A stretch of DNA of 14,315 nucleotides from Chloroflexota bacterium (lineage in GTDB: Bacteria; Chloroflexota; Chloroflexia; Thermomicrobiales; UBA6265), in NCBI GenBank assembly GCA_023415845.1, contig JAEZJB010000284.1:1-14315 (forward strand), given 5' to 3'. Of the stretch, positions 1 to 6,290 are shown in pieces (the stretch's first letter is position 1; every line of letters starts with the position of its first letter). The notes beneath the pieces are model-generated. The model ran no database searches. It was not told the origin of the DNA and was given only the letters and a program-made list of their open reading frames with translations. A program made the position numbers and the translations under genes.

Positions 1-2
1 TG

Positions 3-194
3 ACGACCCGTCGCGACGCCCATCACGTGTCCGAGAATTACGCTCACTGGCTCTCGGTCGCGCTCGGCGAGGAAACTGGTCTCCTCGATCCGAACGAATC
101 GTCACCGGAGCCGGCGGTGAAGGATCCCGTTGCGCTCACGGAACCTCGTCGCACCTCGACGGTTGGCCGCCTCAACGGGAAGGTATCGCCATGA
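3..194 (+). CDS. C-terminal end of an unidentified protein (partial)
   Basis: An open frame enters from the left edge and codes for 63 residues before a TGA. It starts TTRRDAHHVSENYAHWLS and ends GRLNGKVSP. The composition looks like real protein: a mixed His/Glu/Tyr/Trp stretch, then a Pro/Glu/Ser-rich, probably disordered tail. The two other forward frames are stop-broken or Arg/Ser-rich. Its stop codon overlaps the ATG of the next gene in an ATGA arrangement, which suggests the two genes are co-transcribed and translationally coupled. I do not recognise the family from this fragment, and the catalytic part, if any, lies outside the window. Confidence 0.6.
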   Translation, partial: TTRRDAHHVSENYAHWLSVALGEETGLLDPNESSPEPAVKDPVALTEPRRTSTVGRLNGKVSP

Positions 195-727
195 CCACGT
201 ATGTCGCCCTGCTCCGCGGCATCAACGTTGGCAAATCCAAACGAATCAAAATGGAGCCGCTGCGTAAGTTGGTGTCGGATCTCGGCTTCGAGAACGTCAG
301 GACGTTGGTGAACTCGGGAAATGTCGTCCTGACCGGGTCGGGAAAGGCCGACGATATCGCGCGACAGATCGAGTCAGCACTGGCCGAGCACCACAAACTG
401 GACGTTGCCGTGGTGGTCCGCACTGAGGCCGACCTGCAACGAATCATCGCCGCCAACCCCTTTCCCGATATCGCTACCACGCCCAAGCTCCTGCATGTCT
501 GGTTCCTGGGCAGCCCACTCCCGGACAACACCACTGAGGAACTGGCAGCCCTCGACACCGGTGAAGACACCCTCGCCGTCACGCCACGAGAAATTTACCT
601 GCACGCGCCAAACGGCCTCTCGGACTCGTCGAAAGCGGTCCAGGACCTTGATCGCAAGCTTCCGGCCGGTTCCACCAGCCGCAACTGGAACACCGTGACC
701 CGCCTCGCCGCGATGGCGTCCGAGTGA
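191..727 (+). CDS. DUF1697 family protein
   Basis: This 178-residue protein opens with MTTYVALLRGINVGKSKRIK and continues with FENVRTLVNSGNVVLTG. This is the hallmark of DUF1697: the LLRGINVG strand-turn, then a helix and the SGNV motif. The length is normal for the family, which runs about 170-185 residues. The C-terminal half has the usual ATTPKLLHVWFL strand and ends in a basic LPAGSTSRNWNTV segment, also typical. The start is set by a good ribosome binding site (GGGAAGG, 177-183) and by the four-base overlap with the preceding gene. The family has known structures but no established biochemical role. It is thought to be cytoplasmic, as no signal or membrane segment is visible. Family assignment is confident; function is unknown. 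Confidence 0.93.
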   Translation: MTTYVALLRGINVGKSKRIKMEPLRKLVSDLGFENVRTLVNSGNVVLTGSGKADDIARQIESALAEHHKLDVAVVVRTEADLQRIIAANPFPDIATTPKLLHVWFLGSPLPDNTTEELAALDTGEDTLAVTPREIYLHAPNGLSDSSKAVQDLDRKLPAGSTSRNWNTVTRLAAMASE

Positions 728-743
728 TTCCCGCCCCTTGCTC

Positions 744-772
744 TTGCAGATGTGACGCGGACTGCCCAGGGT
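744..772 (+). promoter_or_regulatory. Possible promoter of the zinc-ribbon gene
   Basis: TTGCAG (744-749) and CAGGGT (767-772) are separated by 17 bases, and the second box lies 40 bases before the ATG at 813. The -10 box is poor by the TANNNT rule but resembles the TAGGGT box used upstream of the ABC1 kinase. This is a weak call; the gene could also be read through from DUF1697. Confidence 0.22.
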
Positions 773-812
773 CCACCGTGTCACAATGGCCGCAGAAAGG
801 GCAGGTCACTAC

Positions 813-1736
813 ATGGTCTGGAAACGTCTCTTCGGCAAACCTGAAACACCCGAATCCCCCGCATCAGCGGAACCCGCTGGCGATCAGACTCCCGCGGCCC
901 CCGGCACTCCAGTCATGCCTGCGACCCGCGATGTGCCGCCCCACCTGGCGCAGGTGATAGAGCGGCGAAATCCGAGCCTCGCGCCGGAGCGGACTCCCGA
1001 GCAGCGCAAGATTGAAGGCCTCCGGCGCCAGCGCATGGCGATCCTGTTCGACATCGAGCAGGGTGAAGCGGCCGCCGCGCCGGATAATCCCTGGACGCAG
1101 CGCATGTCCCTGCTGACCGAAGCGATGACCACCGTCGACCAGGACATCGCGGCTGCCAGCGTGATCGAACCAGGCCCGTACATTCCCCTTCCTGCCACGC
1201 CGATCACCATCGCCGAAGTGACCGTCAACGACGTCGCCACCGTCACATTCTCGGTGGGTGGGGAGCAGTTCATCTACTCCGAAGATCCGGATTGGGCCGA
1301 CCGGAGCCGCACGATTACCCGGGGTGATCTCCTTCGTCGCACCGGTTCCGTCGCTTCTCTGGTTCCGGCTGACACGCCGTCCGGCCTCGGCACTCCCCTC
1401 CGCGAGCACCTCGCCGAAAGTTTCTTCGTGTTCGCCACCGATCTCCGCGACCGCACCCTCGATGGCGAACCACTCCCCACCGACGTCACGCTCGCCGATC
1501 TTGCTCGTCCCTGCCCGGTCTGCGGCGGCTGGACCGACTGGAGGGGAACCTGCCAGGCGTGTGCGCAACGGAACGCCTCCCTGACCGCACTGCGCCGCGA
1601 GGCCACGCGCCTGCTCGACGAGCGCAACGTGGAAGCCGAGGAGCGCCACAAGCTGATCGAGGGCCTCCCGCTCGCGCGGCGCAGGCTCCGCGATACCGAG
1701 TCTGAACTGGAACGGCTCGGCGCCCGGATCGTCTAG
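813..1736 (+). CDS. Hypothetical protein with C-terminal zinc ribbon and coiled coil
   Basis: This 307-residue soluble protein has no family I can name. The ATG at 813 is preferred because AAAGGGCAGG lies just upstream at suitable spacing. An in-frame ATG at 786 would add nine residues but lacks a properly spaced site. Layout: a basic start (MVWKRLFGK), a Pro/Ala/Thr-rich linker (about 10-45), a charged helical part (45-115), and a mixed alpha/beta domain (about 118-230) containing VATVTFSVGGEQFIY. Then comes CPVCGG...CQAC with cysteines at 234, 237, 247 and 250, a four-Cys zinc ribbon. From 252 to the end is an Arg/Glu/Leu-rich helix that should form a coiled coil. Zinc ribbon plus coiled coil suggests a scaffold or a nucleic-acid or protein-binding role. 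That is inference only. Confidence 0.8.
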   Translation: MVWKRLFGKPETPESPASAEPAGDQTPAAPGTPVMPATRDVPPHLAQVIERRNPSLAPERTPEQRKIEGLRRQRMAILFDIEQGEAAAAPDNPWTQRMSLLTEAMTTVDQDIAAASVIEPGPYIPLPATPITIAEVTVNDVATVTFSVGGEQFIYSEDPDWADRSRTITRGDLLRRTGSVASLVPADTPSGLGTPLREHLAESFFVFATDLRDRTLDGEPLPTDVTLADLARPCPVCGGWTDWRGTCQACAQRNASLTALRREATRLLDERNVEAEERHKLIEGLPLARRRLRDTESELERLGARIV

Positions 1737-1791
1737 GCAGTCGACCGGCGTACCGGATGGAACACGGCAGGCAGTTCATTCCCGGCGGATG

Positions 1792-1797
1792 TAGAAT
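1792..1797 (+). promoter_or_regulatory. Candidate -10 element for the membrane-protein gene
   Basis: TAGAAT fits the TANNNT -10 pattern, is preceded directly by TG and lies 44 bases before the ATG at 1842. Other -10 candidates in this window sit at nearly the same distance. No convincing -35 is present at 17 bases. Confidence 0.33.
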
Positions 1798-1841
1798 GGG
1801 TCCGATTCTGCTCGCCAGTGTTCGCCCATCAGGGGTGCTGC

Positions 1842-2588
1842 ATGAATGATCTCGCGACCTTTCTCGTCGATGTGATGCTGGCTCGCCAGTCGGTCGGGGT
1901 GGCGATGGCGCTCACCGTCGTCCTCTTCGTGATCCGCAACCGCTCCTTCTGCCGCGATATCTGGCAGGACCCTTCCCGCGTCTGGCGCATGATTGCCCGC
2001 TACACGGCGGCGACGGTCACGGCTGCGCTGGTCTGGATAGGCCTGTTCGACGACTGGCTGCAACTCGTCACCGAGCCCTACCGCCTCTCCCAGCGCTGGG
2101 AATCCAAGCGACAAATCTATCACCAGATCGACCCGTCGATCCGCACCATCTCGCTCATCCTCCTCGCTCTCGCGCTGCTGGGCATCGCCATGCTCTTTGC
2201 CCGTCACGTTGGTGGCTACGGGTTGCAAATGGTGGTCGGCATGATCGGCGTCCTGCTCTGGATCCCGCTCTTCATCATGAACGGGCACGTGAACTCGCTG
2301 TTCCTGCAGGGATCGGAGTCGGCCAACACCCTGCCGGAAGCCGCCGGGCTCGCCGTCTTCTGGCTGCTCGTGCTGGTGCTGACGATCGCCACCGTGCTGG
2401 CGACGCTGACCCCCATCACGATGGCGACCGCGCTGGTCGTCACCTTCCTGCTCGACCTGTTCAATATGCGCCAGCCGCCGATCACCCAGGAAGCGGATGG
2501 CTTCTTCGCCGAGCTTGGCAACCGCGCCACCGAGCGCCACGACATCCCGCTCAAGTACCTCTGGAAGCCCAACCGCCGCCCACTCTAG
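1842..2588 (+). CDS. Hypothetical six-helix integral membrane protein
   Basis: A 248-residue membrane protein. The ATG at 1842 is chosen because AGGGG (1831-1835) sits six bases upstream. An in-frame GTG at 1818 would add only MFAHQGCC. Hydrophobic stretches lie near residues 17-32, 53-70, 101-121, 127-147, 166-187 and 190-208, suggesting six membrane helices, the last two joined by a tight TP turn. A hydrophilic loop rich in Arg/Gln/Tyr (about 78-100) separates helices 2 and 3. The soluble C-terminal tail of about 40 residues is charged and ends KYLWKPNRRPL. I recognise no transporter signature or catalytic motif. It lies 105 bases after the zinc-ribbon gene and is likely transcribed from its own promoter. 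Confidence 0.82.
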   Translation: MNDLATFLVDVMLARQSVGVAMALTVVLFVIRNRSFCRDIWQDPSRVWRMIARYTAATVTAALVWIGLFDDWLQLVTEPYRLSQRWESKRQIYHQIDPSIRTISLILLALALLGIAMLFARHVGGYGLQMVVGMIGVLLWIPLFIMNGHVNSLFLQGSESANTLPEAAGLAVFWLLVLVLTIATVLATLTPITMATALVVTFLLDLFNMRQPPITQEADGFFAELGNRATERHDIPLKYLWKPNRRPL

Positions 2589-2682
2589 CTCCGGGCAGCT
2601 GCAACCAAATCACCAGGCGCCCATGGTCCCGGCGACGACGTTCCAGGTGACGCGCCAACACGCGCGAGACTTCTGCCGACCC

Positions 2683-2696
2683 TGTGCTAGGCTTGC
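2683..2696 (+). promoter_or_regulatory. Extended -10 promoter element of the small acidic protein
   Basis: TGTGCTAGGCTTGC contains TAGGCT (2688-2693, pattern TANNNT) directly preceded by TGC, an extended -10 (TGN). It ends 45 bases before the ATG at 2739. The same box, differing at one base, occurs at 12525-12538 before the ABC1 kinase. No good -35 is seen, as expected for extended -10 promoters. Confidence 0.5.
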
Positions 2697-2738
2697 CCCC
2701 AGTCAACCCGCAAGCTGCACCCGATTCAGGAGAACGAC

Positions 2739-3065
2739 ATGAGTGATCCGATCAGCGACATCGAAGCAAACGACGCCACCGCCCCGATCGGGGCGCCCCT
2801 GGGCGAGGAAGCGGCCTTGATGGATCGCTACCGGGCCGGGGAAGATCTCGCGCAGGAAGACTTCGGCCGGCTGCACGGCGCCCTCGCCGACGGAGCCTTC
2901 GCGGCGACCATTGGTGCCAGCGAAGACGAAAAGCAGGATATCCAGGCCAAAGCCGGGGAAGCGGCGTTCCTGACCGAGAGCGACGTCACCACCGAGCCAG
3001 TCGAGGAAGAACTGAGCTTCCACACGACTCCCGAGGATCAGGGCATCAACCCCGATTTGCCGTAG
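2739..3065 (+). CDS. Small acidic hypothetical protein
   Basis: A 108-residue protein with a clean AGGAGA site (2728-2733) five bases before its ATG, its own promoter box and its own terminator, so it is very probably a real single-gene unit. It is strongly acidic, rich in Asp, Glu and Ala, with almost no Lys. It has no cysteine, no membrane segment and no signal peptide. The middle part (about 25-70, EAALMDRYRAGEDLAQEDFG and on) should be helical. The C-terminus (FHTTPEDQGINPDLP) is Pro-rich and probably disordered. I do not recognise a family. A small soluble acidic protein could be a stress, adaptor or nucleoid-related protein, but nothing in the sequence decides this. Confidence 0.8.
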   Translation: MSDPISDIEANDATAPIGAPLGEEAALMDRYRAGEDLAQEDFGRLHGALADGAFAATIGASEDEKQDIQAKAGEAAFLTESDVTTEPVEEELSFHTTPEDQGINPDLP

Positions 3066-3089
3066 GAAGCGCATTTAACAGAGACGGAG

Positions 3090-3118
3090 CGGCCGGTGCA
3101 GGCAACCTGCACCGGCCG
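3090..3118 (+). terminator. Rho-independent terminator between convergent genes
   Basis: A perfect 13-base-pair stem (CGGCCGGTGCAGG / CCTGCACCGGCCG) closes a three-base CAA loop and is followed by TCTCTTTATG. GAGAC and GTCTC flank it and could extend the stem with a bulge. It begins 25 bases after the stop of the small acidic gene. It also lies downstream of the convergent Tat-protein gene and may work in both directions, although the T-rich side favours the + strand. Confidence 0.85.
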
Positions 3119-3202
3119 TCTCTTTATGTGAATATGGAGACCCGTCTGTCCGGATTTGCGGCCCATGAGTGGCTTCCAGCCCCCAGGCCACCTACCAGTG
3201 GT

Positions 3203-4267
3203 CTAGAGCATCTCGTCCACGCCGAGCAACACCGGCGTGCCGTTGACCGTCACCGCTGCCTGGGCTTCCTGCACCAGCAGCACCGCATCGCTCGGATCGA
3301 TGCCGGCGGGGAAGTTTGCAGCAAACACCAGCACATACAGGTCCGGGTTGTCGGTGGCAACGCCCTGGGCGAACCGCAGACCATAAGCGCCGTCGGTCAC
3401 GAAGGAGTGGCCGCTGTCGGTGACGGTCGGGCCATAGAGTGACGCCGAGGCACCCTGATCGTCGTACAGGAAGGCGACATCCTCGTCAGCCATTTCCTGC
3501 CACGACTTGCCGTCAAGTGGGTACCCGGCGATGAACAGCTGCATCGACGCCGCGGGATTGGTCAGCGTGATTCCCTCATCGTCTCGCTCCACCTCCGTCC
3601 AGCCGTTGGTCCACACAACCTGCACAAAGCCGCTGGCGTCGACATACTCGCCACCCGTCGTGGCAGCGGACGCAGCCGCTTCCTCGAGGAACTGCTGGGC
3701 CTCGGCTCCATCCGAACCGCCAAACACGCCCACACCGTCAATTTGGACCGAGGCCTGCGCGGACTCCATTTCCGCCGCATAGACCGCCACCGGTGCGGCA
3801 AACGCGCCAAGTGCCGTCCCGTCGATCAACTCGAGGTACAAGCCCCAGGCTTCCTCTTCCAGGGTCAGATGGATCACCCGGTATTCCTGCGAGGCCTCGG
3901 TGCCATCGGCCGCGACAACCTGTTCCCCTCCACCTGCAACGACCTGCGCCAGGGCCGGATCGCCGATCAGCATCGTGAGCAAGAGGTTCGCCAGGTCGTC
4001 GATCGCCTGGGGGGCGTCGAGGTATCCGAAAAGGACCTCTCCAAGGTTTCCACCGCGCAGCGCCACCACATCCGGCACGATCCTGGTCACCTGATTGGTC
4101 GGGTTGAAGGTCCAGGGATCAGTCCAGGTCAGCACCTGACCGCCCGCGAACGTGAACGGAGACGTTCCGCTCTGCGCATGGGCCACCGCCCACCCCATGG
4201 AGCCGGCACCCAGCGCCGCGCCACCCGTCAGGGCCATCAATGTCCGACGAGAAATCCGCGTGATCAT
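3203..4267 (-). CDS. Tat-exported protein of unknown function with internal duplication
   Basis: Starting from the ATG at 4267 (GGGAG ten bases upstream), the protein has 354 residues. It begins MITRISRRTLMALTGGAALG: a twin-arginine motif (SRRTLM, 6-11), a hydrophobic stretch to about 28, then AHAQ, a typical cleavage site. It is therefore folded in the cytoplasm and exported. The mature part looks like two related halves of roughly 135-140 residues (about 45-184 and 215-349). Each starts with a W-T-x-x-W-T segment (TWTDPWTF, VWTNGWTE). Each ends with a strand-helix-strand block closing in a Val-Asn/Asp-Gly turn (VQIDGVGVFGG, VTVNGTPVLLG). No cysteines or catalytic motif are evident, so a binding or structural envelope role is possible. 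I do not recognise the family. An in-frame ATG at 4339 would add 24 residues and bury the signal peptide, so it is rejected. Confidence 0.85.
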   Translation of the reverse strand: MITRISRRTLMALTGGAALGAGSMGWAVAHAQSGTSPFTFAGGQVLTWTDPWTFNPTNQVTRIVPDVVALRGGNLGEVLFGYLDAPQAIDDLANLLLTMLIGDPALAQVVAGGGEQVVAADGTEASQEYRVIHLTLEEEAWGLYLELIDGTALGAFAAPVAVYAAEMESAQASVQIDGVGVFGGSDGAEAQQFLEEAAASAATTGGEYVDASGFVQVVWTNGWTEVERDDEGITLTNPAASMQLFIAGYPLDGKSWQEMADEDVAFLYDDQGASASLYGPTVTDSGHSFVTDGAYGLRFAQGVATDNPDLYVLVFAANFPAGIDPSDAVLLVQEAQAAVTVNGTPVLLGVDEML

Positions 4268-4291
4268 GTTCCGAAGCTCCCGTGATGCGTA

Positions 4292-4308
4292 GGCATGGCA
4301 ACCATGCC
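4292..4308 (-). promoter_or_regulatory. Hairpin in the leader of the Tat-protein gene
   Basis: GGCATGG and CCATGCC form a perfect seven-base-pair stem around a three-base loop. The hairpin ends about 24 bases before the ATG at 4267 and leaves the GGGAG site exposed just downstream. It may stabilise the mRNA end or tune translation; that is inference. Confidence 0.3.
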
Positions 4309-4512
4309 GAAGTCTCTGCCGCGGAGCACGGGACATCACAAACCGGAGGCATCAACGATGTCGCCTGGCCTGCAGTTTCACCATCACCACATGGCAAAGG
4401 AAAGAAATCCCCGGCTCATCACAGCGCAATCCGGCGCGCAACTGGCAGACAGGCCAGCAGCCACGGACAGCAAAAACACTGTGGTAATCAGGAAATTGGG
4501 GACCCGGGCAGA

Positions 4513-4541
4513 ATCGTAGGGGTGGTGCGGGAGCGTGTCAA
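4513..4541 (-). promoter_or_regulatory. Near-consensus sigma-70 promoter of the Tat-protein gene
   Basis: Read on the - strand: TTGACA (4541-4536), a 17-base spacer, then TACGAT (4518-4513). The -35 is perfect and the -10 matches four of six positions, including TA and the final T. It is the best promoter in the window. The only downstream gene on this strand is the Tat-exported protein, so transcription should start near 4506 and give a leader of about 240 bases. Confidence 0.75.
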
Positions 4542-4674
4542 GCGAATTCACGTAAAAGCGTTCCGTGCCGAAATCTCGCACTCGCAACGCGAGAGTCCCG
4601 GCCGGAATCGCTCGATCGCCTTCCGCCCTCGCGAAACCGCTTTTCCATTTCACCACCCGGTTGAAACACCAGAA

Positions 4675-4705
4675 AGCCGGTGCGGGATCGTGCCCCACAC
4701 CGGCT
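4675..4705 (-). terminator. Terminator of the small membrane protein gene
   Basis: On the - strand an eight-base-pair stem (AGCCGGTG / CACCGGCT) is extended inwards by three G:C pairs after one mismatch, with a seven-base loop. It is followed by TTCTGGTGTTTC, a modest T-rich tail. It lies about 30 bases after the stop codon at 4736 and just before the promoter of the next gene. Confidence 0.7.
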
Positions 4706-4735
4706 CTTGCAGTGAAATGTGCGTTGGATTGGCCG

Positions 4736-4933
4736 CTAGACTGGCGGGTCGAGGTAGGGGTGGAGGAACTGGCCACCAAGCGCCAGCGCGGCGAACACGA
4801 CCACGCCCACCAGCACCAGGGCGCCGACGATCACCGTCAGCATCACCACGTTGCCGAAGCCTTCGCCGCCCATGCGCACGTCTTCAGCGTTCTGCTCGAC
4901 GAGTTGTTCGCCGTTGGACGTCGATTCCACCAT
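4736..4933 (-). CDS. Small single-pass membrane protein
   Basis: A 65-residue protein from the ATG at 4933, which has GGAG six bases upstream. The ATG at 4945 has its GGAGAG too close, and a GTG at 4966 is a further alternative. The N-terminal 25 residues are polar and acidic (MVESTSNGEQLVEQNAEDV). One long hydrophobic helix follows (about 28-52, VVMLTVIVGALVLVG and on), then a short tail ending HPYLDPPV. No family is recognised. It has its own terminator and a possible promoter and lies 135 bases after yggT on the same strand. The small size, acidic head and single helix would suit a regulator or subunit of a membrane complex, but this is a guess. Confidence 0.72.
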   Translation of the reverse strand: MVESTSNGEQLVEQNAEDVRMGGEGFGNVVMLTVIVGALVLVGVVVFAALALGGQFLHPYLDPPV

Positions 4934-5005
4934 GATGAACTCCATCTCTCCTGCCAGGTTTCCCACGTTGCACCCACCGGTGCCACGGCCTGCGTGTCTG
5001 TGTTG

Positions 5006-5034
5006 ACTGTACGAGATCGGGCGTCAATGGTCCA
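5006..5034 (-). promoter_or_regulatory. Possible promoter of the small membrane protein gene
   Basis: On the - strand TGGACC (5034-5029) and TACAGT (5011-5006) are 17 bases apart. The -10 fits TANNNT and the -35 matches four of six bases. It lies 72 bases upstream of the ATG at 4933, in the gap after yggT. Confidence 0.35.
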
Positions 5035-5068
5035 GCACCGATTGTGGCACCATCGCCCCATTCCCCGC

Positions 5069-5320
5069 CTAGCCGAGCGTCGTCAGCACCAGCTGCCGCA
5101 AAATGATGATCAGGAACATCGTCACCATGACCGAAAGGTCGAGCACACCGGTGTTCGGCATCACTTGCCGCACCGGCCCCACAATCGGCTCGGTCACGTT
5201 GAAGAGAAAGCGTCCGACTGGCGTCTGATACGTCGGATCGAACCACGAGAACAGCGCCCGGGCCACCAGAATGAACATGAAGATGGTGAGGATGGTATTC
5301 AGCAGCTCGGCAAGTGACAT
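5069..5320 (-). CDS. YggT family membrane protein
   Basis: An 83-residue protein with the YggT layout: an N-terminal helix (about 5-24, LNTILTIFMFILVARALFSW), a conserved loop (FDPTYQTPVGRFLFNVTEPIVGP, shown here only by its key elements R-ALFSW, TEP, GPVRQVMP), and a second C-terminal helix (about 62-79). Length is normal for a one-repeat YggT. The family sits in the cytoplasmic membrane. It has been linked to osmotic tolerance in enterobacteria and, in Gram-positive bacteria and plastids, to cell or organelle division near SepF-like genes; no division gene is visible here. The ATG at 5320 is preferred; a TTG one codon earlier is closer to the AGGA site and cannot be excluded. Confidence 0.9.
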   Translation of the reverse strand: MSLAELLNTILTIFMFILVARALFSWFDPTYQTPVGRFLFNVTEPIVGPVRQVMPNTGVLDLSVMVTMFLIIILRQLVLTTLG

Positions 5321-5368
5321 CAACGATTGTCCTGGCTTGGGCGCCCGTACCGCAAAACGGAAACGCGG

Positions 5369-5413
5369 TCGGGGCCGACTACGTATTTAGTCAAGTGTAA
5401 AAGTCAGCCCCGA
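5369..5413. repeat. Inverted repeat with AT-rich centre between LLM genes and yggT
   Basis: TCGGGGCCGAC (5369-5379) and GTCAGCCCCGA (5403-5413) pair over 11 positions with one mismatch (a G:U pair in - strand RNA) around a 23-base AT-rich centre. The centre contains TACGTA and, on the - strand, TTTTACACTTGACT. It lies in the 106-base gap between the end of the LLM operon and yggT. It could be the operon's terminator, an operator, or promoter DNA for yggT. The long loop argues against a standard terminator. Confidence 0.5.
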
Positions 5414-5426
5414 TGCGGACCACCTT

Positions 5427-6290
5427 CTAGCCGGCGCGGAACTGCGGCAGCACGTCACGAGCGATGCGGCTGGCCGTCTCCCGATCCGCGGGCCCCGGTG
5501 CCTCGAACAGGAAGTCGGTGTAACCGACCGCCCGGTATTGCTCCACCCAGGCCACGAAGGCATCCACCGACTCCCACGGGCGGGCGTCGGTCCGGGCCGG
5601 GAAGTAGCTGACCGACCGCACGATGCTCCCGGGATCACGCCCCACCCTGGTCGCCGCCGCATCGACCATCGCGGTGCGCTCGGCCATCTCTTCCACCGTG
5701 CCCCGCGAGTTCCAGATGTCGGCATACCGCGCGGCAATCCCGATCGTCCGTTTGCCATGTGCCCCGACCATGATCGGCATCCGCGGCGACTGCACCGGGG
5801 TTGGCCGGTTCGGCGCGTCCTTCAACTGATAGAACTCGCCCTCGAACGTCGTCAGGTCGTTCGTCAAAAACTCGTCGATCAGTGCCAGCGCCTCGGCAAA
5901 CCGGCTCACCCGTTCACCAATCGGCGGCAACTCCAGGCCAAATTCCTGGTGCTCCCGCTCGAACCACCCCGCCCCGACCCCGAGATCGAGTCGTCCGTTG
6001 GAAATGTGGTCGACCGTCACCGCCATCTTGGCCAGCACAGCCGGATGCCGGAAGGTGTTGCTCGAGACCAGCACCCCCAGCCGCACCCGGCTGGTCAACT
6101 GCGCCATCGCAGCCAGCGCCATCCAGGCTTCGAGGAAATCGCCGGGTTCGGCATTCGGATTCGGCGTCGAGAGGTGATCGGGCAGCCAGAGCGAGTCCCA
6201 GCCTTCCGCCTCGAATCCCAGCCAGTCCGACCTGAGGTCTTCCCATCCCAGCCCCAGCGACTGGAGTCCAAACGTCAACGTGCGGCTCAT
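5427..6290 (-). CDS. LLM class F420-type oxidoreductase, second of a tandem pair
   Basis: A 287-residue luciferase-like monooxygenase of TIM-barrel fold. Diagnostic segments are GWDSLWLPDHL, RVRLGVLVSSNTFRHPAVLA, DHISNGRLDLGVGAGWF and MPIMVGAHGKRT, in the order and spacing expected of the F420-dependent class. This family normally moves hydride between cofactor F420 (sometimes FMN) and an organic substrate in the cytoplasm; the substrate cannot be read from sequence. Its ATG overlaps the stop of the upstream paralogue (6287-7150) in a four-base ATGA, so translation is coupled. The two proteins have the same length and share long blocks such as SSNTFRHP and YQLKDAPNRP, indicating an old tandem duplication. 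The family assignment is firm; F420 rather than FMN is inferred. Confidence 0.92.
   Translation of the reverse strand: MSRTLTFGLQSLGLGWEDLRSDWLGFEAEGWDSLWLPDHLSTPNPNAEPGDFLEAWMALAAMAQLTSRVRLGVLVSSNTFRHPAVLAKMAVTVDHISNGRLDLGVGAGWFEREHQEFGLELPPIGERVSRFAEALALIDEFLTNDLTTFEGEFYQLKDAPNRPTPVQSPRMPIMVGAHGKRTIGIAARYADIWNSRGTVEEMAERTAMVDAAATRVGRDPGSIVRSVSYFPARTDARPWESVDAFVAWVEQYRAVGYTDFLFEAPGPADRETASRIARDVLPQFRAG

Larger units (their letters stand above)
4268..4735. other. Intergenic region holding a promoter, long leader and terminator
   Basis: No convincing gene is found here, and base composition is less GC-rich than in the flanking genes. On the - strand it contains the terminator of the small membrane protein (4675-4705). 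Next come a near-consensus promoter (4513-4541) and about 240 bases of leader to the Tat-protein ATG. A 31-codon GTG frame in the leader (4479-4384, starting VFLLSVAAGLSASC) looks like a hydrophobic peptide but lacks a ribosome binding site. Confidence 0.6.

Noticed and set aside
1746..1757. Short palindrome CCGGCGTACCGG after the zinc-ribbon gene
   Set aside because: A four-base-pair stem with no T-run is too weak for a terminator and expected by chance in GC-rich DNA.
1776..2540. 254-codon - strand frame opposite the membrane protein
   Set aside because: The translation is a His/Gln/Asp/Arg-rich antisense product, while the + strand encodes six clear membrane helices with a good start site.
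4282..5317. Two long + strand frames over the intergenic region, the small membrane protein and yggT
   Set aside because: They are His/Arg/Gln-rich, run antisense to YggT and cross a terminator and a promoter.
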